A DNA stretch of 64,000 bases, taken from positions 1-64,000 of the forward strand of contig CABXWB010000001.1 in assembly GCA_902515745.1 (NCBI GenBank), in the 5' to 3' direction. Source of the DNA: an uncultured Alphaproteobacteria bacterium (lineage in GTDB: Bacteria > Pseudomonadota > Alphaproteobacteria > HIMB59 > GCA-002718135). Below, in pieces: positions 33,934-42,574 of the stretch. Numbering within the stretch: position 1 is the first letter of the stretch; each line of letters opens with the position of its first letter. The notes beneath the pieces were generated by a model, which was not told where the DNA came from, ran no database searches, and was given only the letters and a program-made list of their open reading frames with translations. Made by a program: the position numbers and the translations under genes.

Positions 33934-34337
33934 GCTCTTTTCCTTATAGTTTGTCTGCATGCTGCTTCTCCTAAAATTTCAGTTTTAATTTCGTATGGAG
34001 TATCTTCAGCCAGTGCTTCATTTGTTTTAATAGTTTGATCACAAAAGTTAGGTGAAACATTTCCAACCAACTTCCTTACATGCTCATACGCTGTACAACG
34101 ATTAACTGTTAAAATAATCTCTTCATCATTAATAGAAATATTATAATCAGCATTTTCCCGATCAAAAAAATGTTGCCAATGTTTAGCTAACATTTTGATA
34201 TTACCATTTTTAATATGATCTTTGATGTCTTTATAAACATCATTACCAACTTTTTTGAAGATATCATTCATAGTATCGATACCATATTTATTAATGATAA
34301 ACTCAATAGTTGTATTTGTTGCACCGTGAAAATCCAT
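33930..34337 (-). CDS. Small conserved protein, member 2 of a paralogous pair
   Basis: About 135 residues if translation starts at 34337, where GGTGG lies about ten bases before the ATG and the protein begins to align with its paralogue. An ATG at 34430 would overlap nagA by 44 bp and is less likely. The shared core is KHWQHFFDRENADYNISINDEEIILTVNRC..., then SPNFC. Compared with the sister gene it lacks the third cysteine. The pair sits between nagA and a sialidase-fold gene, so a joint role in amino-sugar breakdown is possible. Confidence 0.55.
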   Translation of the reverse strand: MDFHGATNTTIEFIINKYGIDTMNDIFKKVGNDVYKDIKDHIKNGNIKMLAKHWQHFFDRENADYNISINDEEIILTVNRCTAYEHVRKLVGNVSPNFCDQTIKTNEALAEDTPYEIKTEILGEAACRQTIRKRA

Positions 34338-34386
34338 GTGGACATTGCCACCATCATTGTAACGAAGTTTTTGATCTAAATTATTT

Positions 34387-35565
34387 TTATTCACTTTTAT
34401 ATACAGATTTTCCAGCAATATAGGTTTCACTAATCTCCAAATTATCTTTTTGTAAAAGAATAAAATCGGCTAATTTATTTTTTTCAATACTTCCCATAAT
34501 ATTTTCTAAACCTATTACTCTTGCTGGTACTAAACTTGCAGCAATAGCAACTTGGGATAAAGTTTTTTTTGAAAACTTATAATAATTTTGTAATGCTTCA
34601 ATAGAAGTTAATGATGATCCTGCTAATAAACCATTATAAGTAGACGCTTTACCTTTCTCTACTGTACACCATCTCCCAGGAAAAAATTCAAACTTAACAG
34701 GTACTGGAGAACCAGCACCCTTAACAGAATCTGTTTCTAAGAATACTCTATCAGTTGGTAAGTGAGATAGTAGTTCAACTAATTGAGGATGAACATGAAT
34801 ACCATCACATATAACTCCAAGAGCAATTCGTGTTTCAGCAATTAAAGCATCAGTTAGAGATAATACATGAACACCCGTGTCATCTGGAGGATATGTTGGA
34901 AGCGCATCATACATATGAGTGACGGCATCAACACCCCAATCTGCAAATTTAGGAACATCAATTGGATTGGCTCCACTGTGTCCTAAATGAATTGAAATTT
35001 TTTCTTTTTTAAGTCTCTTTATAAATTCTTCTGAACCATTCATCTCTGGCGCTAAAGTTAGAGCTTTTAATTTACCTTCGCATGCATCTAATAATTCTTC
35101 GGCTAACGGTACAGAAGGATTTCGAAGATTTTTAGGATCATGAGCTCCAGGTAATGCAAAACAAGGTCCTTCTGAATGAATTCCTAAAACACGCGCTCCC
35201 TCTTTAGCTTTATCAATGTCATTTGATAGTGCATTTAATAAAGTTTTAGTTTTTTCAGGTGGTAGGCATGGTGTTGACGGTAAAAAACTTGTCACTCCTA
35301 CTGATGGTAGTATTTTTGAATTATCAACAGTACAATTTTCTTCTGCATGACCATACAAATAATTTAAAAAACCATGTTGCAGAACATCGATCATTCCTGG
35401 AAAGATAAAGTTATTCTGACCATCAATTATTTTCCAGTCATCAGAGATATTTTCATTCGGATTTAAAATATCAACAATTTTATCGCTATCAATTAGAAGA
35501 TCTTTATCTTCTTCCCCATATGGAGTTACTAAAGTAACATTTGTAAATCTTTGTTTGTGTTGCAT
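34387..35565 (-). CDS. nagA: N-acetylglucosamine-6-phosphate deacetylase-like amidohydrolase
   Basis: A 392-residue amidohydrolase. FPGMIDVLQHG, GIHSEGPCF (NagA HLEGPF), HLGHSGA, THMYDALP (NagA THLFNAM), DGIHVHP and ETDSVKGAG trace the metal and substrate sites in order. The C-terminal ADFILLQ is the family's return strand. It would convert GlcNAc-6-P to GlcN-6-P and acetate, the step after NanE. Several motifs differ from textbook NagA, so a related N-acyl sugar phosphate is possible. No nagB is seen in the window. Confidence 0.82.
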   Translation of the reverse strand: MQHKQRFTNVTLVTPYGEEDKDLLIDSDKIVDILNPNENISDDWKIIDGQNNFIFPGMIDVLQHGFLNYLYGHAEENCTVDNSKILPSVGVTSFLPSTPCLPPEKTKTLLNALSNDIDKAKEGARVLGIHSEGPCFALPGAHDPKNLRNPSVPLAEELLDACEGKLKALTLAPEMNGSEEFIKRLKKEKISIHLGHSGANPIDVPKFADWGVDAVTHMYDALPTYPPDDTGVHVLSLTDALIAETRIALGVICDGIHVHPQLVELLSHLPTDRVFLETDSVKGAGSPVPVKFEFFPGRWCTVEKGKASTYNGLLAGSSLTSIEALQNYYKFSKKTLSQVAIAASLVPARVIGLENIMGSIEKNKLADFILLQKDNLEISETYIAGKSVYKSE

Positions 35566-35583
35566 ATATTTAATTTAATATTA

Positions 35584-35594
35584 AGGTAAAACCT
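35584..35594. promoter_or_regulatory. Palindrome AGGTAAAACCT, second candidate operator
   Basis: This is the exact reverse complement of the palindrome at 12913-12923. It lies in the 70-bp spacer between nagA and the divergent SDR-RidA operon, a natural place to control both. It has a GT-N3-AC core as in FadR-type GntR sites. Confidence 0.4.
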
Positions 35595-35635
35595 AAAACA
35601 ACTATAGTGAAAAAACAAGAACTAGGGGAAATAAG

Positions 35636-36400
35636 ATGAAAGACCAATGTGTATGTATAACTGGATCTACACATGGTATAGGATTTGGAATTGCAGAAGC
35701 ATTTGCTAAAAAAGGAGCAAAAATTGTCATTAATTCTCATGAAAAAGATAATGGCGCTTTAGATAAGCTCAAAAATTTGACAGAGTGTTATTTTGTACAA
35801 TCAGACCTATCAACAATTGATGGAAATAAAAAACTAATTCAAGAAGCAAAAATTAAACTTGGAAAAATAGATACTCTTATAAATAATGCTGGTACCTTTC
35901 AAGACACTGATTTTGAAAATATTAATGAAGAAAAATTTGATAGAACATTTAATCTGAATGTTAGAGGTTACATGTTTACATCTCAAGAATTTGTAAAACA
36001 AATTTCAAATGATCAAAATAATAGTAGTATTATTTGTATTGGTTCCTCTAACTCCTTAGCAGCTGAAAAAAACAGCGTCATGTATGATACTTCCAAAGGA
36101 GCAGTACTAATGATGGTTAAATCAATGGCTGTAAGTTTAGCATCAAAGAACATACGTGTTAATGGTATTGGTCCAGGCATACTTGAAACACCATTGACTA
36201 GTGCAGGTCTTAATAAAGGAAATAATAAAAAAATAATCAGTGCACAAATTCCACTTGGAAGAATTGGGGAGCCATCAGATATTGGTGGAGCAGCTGTATT
36301 TTTAGCATCTGAAGATGCAAAATATATTACAGGACAAATGTTATACGTCGATGGTGGAATTTTAGCTAATCAATTAAATTGGGATGAGTCACTTTTATAA
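35636..36400 (+). CDS. SDR-family oxidoreductase
   Basis: A 254-residue classical SDR: TGSTHGIGFG near the start, NNAGTF, catalytic Ser in CIGSSNS, YDTSK (YxxxK) near residue 158 and GPGILETPL. It is preceded by an AGGGGAAATAAG ribosome-binding region. It is likely cotranscribed with the RidA-family gene 23 bp downstream and divergent from nagA, suggesting oxidation of an amino-sugar or polyol intermediate. Confidence 0.87.
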   Translation: MKDQCVCITGSTHGIGFGIAEAFAKKGAKIVINSHEKDNGALDKLKNLTECYFVQSDLSTIDGNKKLIQEAKIKLGKIDTLINNAGTFQDTDFENINEEKFDRTFNLNVRGYMFTSQEFVKQISNDQNNSSIICIGSSNSLAAEKNSVMYDTSKGAVLMMVKSMAVSLASKNIRVNGIGPGILETPLTSAGLNKGNNKKIISAQIPLGRIGEPSDIGGAAVFLASEDAKYITGQMLYVDGGILANQLNWDESLL

Positions 36401-36423
36401 AAAAATTTAAAAAAGGAGAGAAT

Positions 36424-36813
36424 ATGATTAAAATAATAACCACTGGTGCAAAATCAGTTTTACCTTTTAGCCCAGCAATCAAAGCAGGAGATTTTGTATA
36501 TGTTTCAGGTCAAGCATCCGTTGATCGAGAAAATGGTTCAGTCATTGAAGGGACATTTGAAGAAGAAATGAGACGTTCAATTGAAAATTTAGAAGTAATT
36601 TTAAAAGAAGCAGGTCTGACCTTGGATCATGTTATTAATGTGAAAGGCTACGTAGCTGATCAAAAAGATTTAAAAGAATATAATAAAATTTATCCTGAAT
36701 ATTTTAAGGATCCACTACCGACAAGAAGTACAATTGTAAAAGTGTTGCCTACTTTCTTAAAATTTGAGCTCGATTGTGTTGCTTATGCACCAAATACTAG
36801 ACAAGAAGGATAA
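36424..36813 (+). CDS. RidA-family (YjgF/YER057c/UK114) protein
   Basis: A 129-residue protein with PFSPAIKAGDFVYVSGQ, the helix NLEVILKEAGLTLDHVI and PTRSTIV (conserved Arg near 105) before a final strand. RidA enzymes hydrolyse reactive enamine/imine intermediates released by PLP enzymes. AAAAGGAGAG lies before the ATG. The convergent neighbour is a PLP enzyme of the D-serine dehydratase type, and other aminotransferases are nearby, so imine clean-up fits. Confidence 0.88.
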   Translation: MIKIITTGAKSVLPFSPAIKAGDFVYVSGQASVDRENGSVIEGTFEEEMRRSIENLEVILKEAGLTLDHVINVKGYVADQKDLKEYNKIYPEYFKDPLPTRSTIVKVLPTFLKFELDCVAYAPNTRQEG

Positions 36814-38094
36814 TTAAAAATAAGTTAATATTCCATCAAGAACATTATAGTCATCATCAACAACAGGAATAAACTTCCATTTATCAAACGCTGTGCAAGG
36901 ATGTGAAATACCTGAACAAATCATATCCCCTACCTGCCATTGATGATTATCAGCAAGTTTAACAAAGGCATGCTGATCATTTGTACTAAATATTTCTGCT
37001 TCACCAACATCTAAAAAACCTTCACCAGGTCTAAATCTTTTTATAGGTTTTGGTAAACCTGAATCATATGGAGCATCGCGTTTTCCCATAGTTAGAAAAG
37101 CAAGATTATTTTCAGGAATAGATTGTACATAGGACCAAATTTCAAGAGCTGGTTGGAGAGATTGATCCCATTGTCTATTGGAATCATTTTTAGCTGTCTC
37201 AAGTGCATCTAAGTAAGGTCCATGGTCATGTGTAATATAACATCCACTTCGTAATAGTACTTTAATAGGAACACTGAGTTTAATTTTTGAAAATCTTTCC
37301 CCCACAATATCAAAATGAGTTGATCCACCAGCAGTAATTAATAATTCATTGAGATTAGAGTAATAATTTGAAGGAATATCATTAATAATATCCTCAATCT
37401 TTGAACAAAAAACATGCACAGCATTTGAACCTTTCATAGCAACAGCCGCTATGCCCTCATAAGAAGATATACCTGCAAAAGTAAAATTCTTTGATGAGTC
37501 TTCTCCAATTATATTAACGAGTTTTAAAAAATCTTCTTTTTTACGTATCCCTGTTCTTCCATTTTCTGCACCTATTTCAGGTAATAAATTTATTGGATTG
37601 GTTAAATTTTGATCACCAAGATTTTTTTTAATATTTAAAAACTGTTCAATAGAATCAACAAAACAATAAAAAGAAAAATTTTTATTTTGCTTAATATATG
37701 ATGCTATTGTTTCTAAATGCGATTTACCTAAAAGTTGATTAGCAAGTAAAACTTTATTAATACCAAAATCAAACATAACTTGAATCTGGTTAATGGCACC
37801 AGCTGTAATGCCCCATGCACCATGTTTTATCTGCTCAGAAAAAATCTGAGGGGCCATGGTAGTTTTACCATGAGGAGAAATATCTAGATTGTGTTTTTCT
37901 AAATAATTAGAAAAAGTTTTTAAGTTATGAAGATAATTTTTTTGTTTTAATACCATTAATGGCATTGGCATATCTTCTTTCAAAATATTCCAATTTTTAT
38001 TTTTAAGTTCTTTAAGTGGAAATGGCTCACTTGAGCCTGGAATACCTTTAATTCGTCTATCTAAAATAGTATTTTGAATTTCACTCAAATCCAT
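36814..38094 (-). CDS. D-serine dehydratase/D-threonine aldolase-like PLP enzyme (fold type III)
   Basis: A 426-residue alanine-racemase-fold enzyme. The PLP lysine is K77 in HGKTTMAPQ. The C-terminal SHPCTAFDKW supplies the His-x-Cys zinc pair used by D-serine and D-threo-3-hydroxyaspartate dehydratases. Between them lie the barrel strands GAENGRTGIR and AGGSTHFD. The likely reaction is dehydration or aldol cleavage of a D-hydroxy-amino acid. Its start is joined to the HpcH-like gene stop (shared base 38094). It ends a six-gene minus-strand operon. Confidence 0.83.
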   Translation of the reverse strand: MDLSEIQNTILDRRIKGIPGSSEPFPLKELKNKNWNILKEDMPMPLMVLKQKNYLHNLKTFSNYLEKHNLDISPHGKTTMAPQIFSEQIKHGAWGITAGAINQIQVMFDFGINKVLLANQLLGKSHLETIASYIKQNKNFSFYCFVDSIEQFLNIKKNLGDQNLTNPINLLPEIGAENGRTGIRKKEDFLKLVNIIGEDSSKNFTFAGISSYEGIAAVAMKGSNAVHVFCSKIEDIINDIPSNYYSNLNELLITAGGSTHFDIVGERFSKIKLSVPIKVLLRSGCYITHDHGPYLDALETAKNDSNRQWDQSLQPALEIWSYVQSIPENNLAFLTMGKRDAPYDSGLPKPIKRFRPGEGFLDVGEAEIFSTNDQHAFVKLADNHQWQVGDMICSGISHPCTAFDKWKFIPVVDDDYNVLDGILTYF

Positions 38095-38918
38095 TAAGAA
38101 TTTATTTTATCAAATGTATTTATAAGCTCCTCTGCATAGTTAGTTAGTCCTATAACGTCAGAACCGATATTTAAGAGATTATATCCCATATCAATATATT
38201 CAGAGGCAATGTTTGGTCCACCTGGTGTTGCTGCAATTTTATTATGTTTCCTTGCAAGTTCTGCAACTAGTTTTCTTACTTTAGAAACTTCTGGATGATC
38301 CATTTGTCCAGGAACACCTAAAGCTAGTGAATAATCTCCAGGTCCAAAAAATAAACCGTCAACACCTTCCATTTCTGCAATTGCTTCTATATGATCAAAT
38401 GCTTCTGGTGTTTCAATTTGATAAATTACGAGTCTTTCTTCATTAGATTTTGTTAAATACTCTTCAATATCTAATCTGGCATACTTACCATCATTATTAC
38501 CACCATCTAAACCTCGGTGTCCTATAGGAGGAAATTTTGTGCTATCTCTAACAAATTTTGCATCTTCATAGTTTTTAATTTGTGGAATTACTAAACCAGC
38601 ACAATCTATTTCTAATCCTCTAATATAAGAACTATAACTACCTCTAGATACTCGTAAGATTGCATCAACATCATATATTTTAGCAGCATTAACTTGATTC
38701 TCTGCTTGAGTGTAATCCAAAGATCCGTGTTCCATATCTAGCCAAATTGCGTCTGGTTGAGCAAGAGAAAAAATTTCGGCAACTTTTGTATCCGAGGTAT
38801 TACATTTTAAGGTTATTGCTACTTTACCTTCACTTGTAGTTCTTTTGATTCTACTTTCTCTAAAAGTATCAAAAGGTTTTTTGCTTACTTTTGCCATTGT
38901 TCTATCATATCTCGTCAT
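38094..38918 (-). CDS. HpcH/HpaI-family aldolase
   Basis: A 274-residue class II pyruvate aldolase. WLDMEHGSLDY contains the Glu and His region, QIKNYEDAK the conserved Gln, YQIETPEAFDHI the metal Glu and FFGPGDYSLALG the metal Asp. Such enzymes cleave 2-keto-3-deoxy or 4-hydroxy-2-oxo acids to pyruvate and an aldehyde. In this operon of sugar dehydrogenases it is a natural end step. The substrate is not readable from sequence. Confidence 0.88.
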   Translation of the reverse strand: MTRYDRTMAKVSKKPFDTFRESRIKRTTSEGKVAITLKCNTSDTKVAEIFSLAQPDAIWLDMEHGSLDYTQAENQVNAAKIYDVDAILRVSRGSYSSYIRGLEIDCAGLVIPQIKNYEDAKFVRDSTKFPPIGHRGLDGGNNDGKYARLDIEEYLTKSNEERLVIYQIETPEAFDHIEAIAEMEGVDGLFFGPGDYSLALGVPGQMDHPEVSKVRKLVAELARKHNKIAATPGGPNIASEYIDMGYNLLNIGSDVIGLTNYAEELINTFDKINS

Positions 38919-38935
38919 AATATTTCTCCCTTTAT

Positions 38936-39727
38936 TTATTTTGCAGTATATCCACCATCAACTGCAATGATTGTTCCTGTTAAGTAAGCGGATGAGTCTG
39001 ATGCTAAAAAAATAATTGGCCCTTTTAGATCAGTGCTATTAGCCATTCTACCTAACTGAGTTCTTTTGCTATAATTCTCTACAAACCTATCTGGATGTGA
39101 AGGAACTTTGAAACCTCCTGGTGCCAAACAATTTACCCGAATGTTATGAGGTCCTAACATACTTGCTGCCCATCTTGTAAAATTGTGCATTCCACCTTTT
39201 TCATAAAAGTAGAGAGGTGAAGTAGCAGGTGTGAAATCTGTACCTTCATAATTGCCATTTTCCACACCAACAGTTCCCATCATTGATCCAATATTTATAA
39301 TAGATCCAGATTTATTTTTTTTCATTCCTTCAGCAAACATATTTGTGATTTTAAATAATGCTGATGCATTTATTCTTAAACTTTTATCAAAGTCATCTAG
39401 ACTATTGTCCCAACCAAGGCTGCCGTGCTCTCTAGAGACTGCATTATTAATCAAGACATCACATTTTCCACTTTTCTGAATAATATCATTATATAGCTTT
39501 TCGATTGAGTCATCCTGAGATAAATCCAATTGTAATGCAGTAACTTTATAACCTCGTTTTGTTTCTTCTTCTGCTACTTGTTGTAAACTTTCAATATTTC
39601 GTGACGCTATATATGTATCCGCTCCAGCTTCAGCTAATGCTTCCACTATTTGTCTCCCGTAAAGTCCAGCTCCTCCAGTAACAAGTGCAACTTTACCTTT
39701 TAAAGAAAAACTTTCTAACACATTCAT
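38936..39727 (-). CDS. SDR-family oxidoreductase (gluconate/sugar dehydrogenase-like)
   Basis: A 263-residue SDR with TGGAGLYGRQI, NNAVSREHG, Ser in NIGSMMG, YFYEK (YxxxK) and LAPGGF. An insert before the tyrosine (NYEGTDFTPATSPL) is common in sugar-acid dehydrogenases of this family. It is one of two SDRs in the operon, each followed by a Gfo/Idh/MocA gene upstream, pointing to successive oxidations of a sugar or inositol-like compound. Confidence 0.86.
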   Translation of the reverse strand: MNVLESFSLKGKVALVTGGAGLYGRQIVEALAEAGADTYIASRNIESLQQVAEEETKRGYKVTALQLDLSQDDSIEKLYNDIIQKSGKCDVLINNAVSREHGSLGWDNSLDDFDKSLRINASALFKITNMFAEGMKKNKSGSIINIGSMMGTVGVENGNYEGTDFTPATSPLYFYEKGGMHNFTRWAASMLGPHNIRVNCLAPGGFKVPSHPDRFVENYSKRTQLGRMANSTDLKGPIIFLASDSSAYLTGTIIAVDGGYTAK

Positions 39728-40687
39728 CTAATTAACCTCACTTAAATTAATTTTTATTCCACCTTCATCTCTACTCTTTATACCAGCAGCAACAAGTTGC
39801 ATTAATTCTTTAGTTTCCTCCCATGGAACTGGTTTTACACCTGTTCGTAAATAATGGACGTATGACTCTAATTGTTTTTTAAATGCATAAAAAGTATCAT
39901 TTGATTTTATTTGTATTCCACTTTTAGTTCCAACTAAAGAAACAAGACCAAAACCTCCAATCATATCAGAGACATTAGCAATATTAATATCAATACCTTT
40001 TGAATGATATAAATGAACAATATTTCTATCTTTATCTCCTAGATTTTGTATTGAGGTAAAGCCTGGACCAACAATTGGATATAATGTTTCTAAAGCGTGT
40101 ATCCCATATTTTTCCCAACTTTTTGCCATAGTGACATTAATGTATCTTAAATCACCTAGTTCGTAAGTTGATTGATGGTATGGCTCGTACTCTTTACAAT
40201 ATCGCATTGCAGAAGAACTAATTATCGGCTTTCCTTCATCAATCCACTGTTGAAAAATTTTTAGATCAGTAAAATTATCGCATAATGGTTTATCAACAAA
40301 GATTGGTACATTTGCCTCTACGAATGGTTTACACCTCTCAACATGCTCTGAACCAATATCGGTTGCAACTAAAACTGCATCGACTTGTCCAATCACATCT
40401 TTTGGATCTTCAACAATATTTTCAATTTCTGCAACTTTAGCAACAAGTTTTGCATCTTCAGGATTGTCTGTCCATACATGTGAAACTTCTACATCTTTTA
40501 TACCTAGGGTATTTTTTGGTTGCTTTGAAATGTAATCAATAATTGCTGCATAAGGACATTGTGCTAATGCTTCAGCGTTATATCGACCGTTAATAATTAT
40601 GCTCCATGAGTAAGGATGTCCATTTCCTTCCGTCATTCCTAGCATTGCTAATTTGATTTTTTTATTTTCTATGGGAAACTGAGTCAT
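39728..40687 (-). CDS. Gfo/Idh/MocA-family oxidoreductase (divergent)
   Basis: A 319-residue Rossmann protein. The N-terminal part is long and lacks a crisp GxGxxG, but VDAVLVATDIGSEHVERC and PIFVDKPLCDN (the EKP-type motif) are clear. A MocA-like second domain follows with GIHALETLYPIVGPGF. Relatives act on sugars or inositols. It abuts the SDR gene without a gap. Confidence 0.75.
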   Translation of the reverse strand: MTQFPIENKKIKLAMLGMTEGNGHPYSWSIIINGRYNAEALAQCPYAAIIDYISKQPKNTLGIKDVEVSHVWTDNPEDAKLVAKVAEIENIVEDPKDVIGQVDAVLVATDIGSEHVERCKPFVEANVPIFVDKPLCDNFTDLKIFQQWIDEGKPIISSSAMRYCKEYEPYHQSTYELGDLRYINVTMAKSWEKYGIHALETLYPIVGPGFTSIQNLGDKDRNIVHLYHSKGIDINIANVSDMIGGFGLVSLVGTKSGIQIKSNDTFYAFKKQLESYVHYLRTGVKPVPWEETKELMQLVAAGIKSRDEGGIKINLSEVN

Positions 40688-40700
40688 TAAATAATATCAC

Positions 40701-41480
40701 TTACCACGCTGTCCAACCACCATCAACTATAAGTGAATGACCCGTCATATAACTTGATGCATCAGATAAAAGAAAAATTGTTGGTTTTGCGGTTTCGATA
40801 GGTTTACCAAAACGTTTTAACATTGTAGAATTTTTTAAATTACTCAAAAATTTTTTATTATTGTTTGCAGCCTTAGTTATGTTTGGAAAAGGTCCAGGTA
40901 CAATTGCATTAATACGAATATTATTTTTACCATAATACGAGGAAAAATATTTTACCATTTGGTTTAGACCAGCTTTTCCAGCACCATATTCAATGGGATT
41001 AGGATTAATATTTTTTGGATACATTTCCATTTTTGGTGATACTAATCCATACATTGAAGCAAACATTACGATACTTCCACCTTTTTTCATTTTATTTGCC
41101 ACACCTCTCATAAGTAAAAAAGAGCCTGTTAAGTTAATTTGATTAGCTTTATTAAATTTTTCTGCAGTTAATTGAGATAATTTATCAGAAGTTGATCCAA
41201 ATGTTGCGTTAACTAATCCATCTATATATTTAAATTTTTGATATGCTAATTTAATATTTTTAAAAATTGATTCAGGCTCAATCATATTTAAGTTAGAAAA
41301 TATAATTTTATTTTTAGGATATTTTTTTTGTAATTTTTTTATTACTAATTCAGATCTTTTGATGTCTTGATCAGCTAAAAATATATTTCCTTCCAGTTTC
41401 AATATTTCTTCACATAAAACTGAACCAAGATATCCACTACCTCCAGCAATAAAGATATTTTTATTTTTCAAACTAATCAT
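40701..41480 (-). CDS. SDR-family oxidoreductase
   Basis: A 259-residue SDR with GGSGYLGSVL, VNATFG, FASMYG and EYGAGK (YxxxK). The loop MYPKNINPNPIEYGAGK resembles SDRs from CMP-sugar and nonulosonic acid loci (flagellin-modification type). It lies between the two Gfo/Idh/MocA genes. Loss of the usual NNAG motif is minor. Confidence 0.84.
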   Translation of the reverse strand: MISLKNKNIFIAGGSGYLGSVLCEEILKLEGNIFLADQDIKRSELVIKKLQKKYPKNKIIFSNLNMIEPESIFKNIKLAYQKFKYIDGLVNATFGSTSDKLSQLTAEKFNKANQINLTGSFLLMRGVANKMKKGGSIVMFASMYGLVSPKMEMYPKNINPNPIEYGAGKAGLNQMVKYFSSYYGKNNIRINAIVPGPFPNITKAANNNKKFLSNLKNSTMLKRFGKPIETAKPTIFLLSDASSYMTGHSLIVDGGWTAW

Positions 41481-41481
41481 C

Positions 41482-42486
41482 TTAACTGATTTTAATTATT
41501 TTTTTATCTTTCCAAGACGATTTAGCAGCCAATACAACTTTTAAATTTAAATAAGCTTCTTCTAAAGTTGCTAAGTCACAATCCTTACCTTCATAACCAT
41601 CTAAAAATCTGTTTGCCTGTAATAGAAAATTATTTTGATGTACTTCCATTGGATCTTGGCCTTTCATATAATCTTTTTGATCTTTCCATTCACCACTATC
41701 ATCGTCAGCAAACATTAAAGTAGAATGATCAAGTTTAATATTACCTTTAGTGCCAATAAACTCATATGTATTAATATTTGGTTTCTGAAATTGATTAACA
41801 GTTATATTGGCTAAACATCCATTAGAAAATTTTATATTAATAAGACAAGTATCCTCAGTTTCTGTTCCCTCTAATACTAATCTGTCGTACATACATCCTA
41901 CCTCTTCAGGAATACCCAATATCCAAATTAATTGATCAATCATATGAGTAGAAGCATCAAGTATGGCTCCGCCTCCAGTTTCTTCTTTTGCATAATAAAT
42001 AGTTTGATAATCTGGCCTATATTTAGGAAACTCTTGAGAAGAATTAATATAAGCTAATTTAACGTCCCCAATTTTATTATTCATAATTTGATCTTTTAAG
42101 GCTCTGGAGACTAAGCTATTTCTTCTAGTATATCCTACACGAACAAATAATTTTTTTTCTCTGACCTCTTCTATAATGTTTTCCAAACCATCAATTTTTG
42201 TAGAAAGAGGTTTTTCTACCATAAATGATAGATTATTTTTTATACAAAACTGCATATGTTCCATATGCCAATTAGCTGGCGAACATATTATTGCTAGATT
42301 AAATTTTTGATTAACTTCATCAAGAGAATTAAATGTATGTTGAATTTCAAATTCACTATTTAAGTTTTTTTGTTTATTAACATCTGGTTCAACAATAGAA
42401 ATTTTAGCTCTACTAGTTCCCAAATAACCTTTAATATGTCTTTTACCAATTCCACCTGCTCCAATTATTAAAATATTATAAATCAT
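41482..42486 (-). CDS. Gfo/Idh/MocA-family oxidoreductase
   Basis: A 334-residue NAD-dependent oxidoreductase: IIGAGGIGKRHIKGY, ICSPANWH, VEKPLSTK (EKP) and GGAILDASTHMIDQL. It is the first gene of the operon running to 36814. Proteins like this in nonulosonate gene sets oxidise amino-sugar intermediates; here the direction is probably catabolic. An 88-bp spacer separates it from the divergent RraA-like gene. Confidence 0.88.
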   Translation of the reverse strand: MIYNILIIGAGGIGKRHIKGYLGTSRAKISIVEPDVNKQKNLNSEFEIQHTFNSLDEVNQKFNLAIICSPANWHMEHMQFCIKNNLSFMVEKPLSTKIDGLENIIEEVREKKLFVRVGYTRRNSLVSRALKDQIMNNKIGDVKLAYINSSQEFPKYRPDYQTIYYAKEETGGGAILDASTHMIDQLIWILGIPEEVGCMYDRLVLEGTETEDTCLINIKFSNGCLANITVNQFQKPNINTYEFIGTKGNIKLDHSTLMFADDDSGEWKDQKDYMKGQDPMEVHQNNFLLQANRFLDGYEGKDCDLATLEEAYLNLKVVLAAKSSWKDKKIIKIS

Positions 42487-42504
42487 TATTTATATAAAAC
42501 TAAC

Positions 42505-42533
42505 TTGACCACTTTATAATAGTATGATGTTAT
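42505..42533 (+). promoter_or_regulatory. Candidate promoter of the RraA-like gene
   Basis: TTGACC (42505-42510), a 17-nt spacer and TGTTAT (42528-42533) match sigma-70 boxes at 5 and 4 of 6 positions. They lie 42 bp before the ATG. This is suggestive only in AT-rich DNA. Confidence 0.3.
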
Positions 42534-42574
42534 ATGAATAAGTAAATTGATAATATAAATAAATTCAAAAAAAA

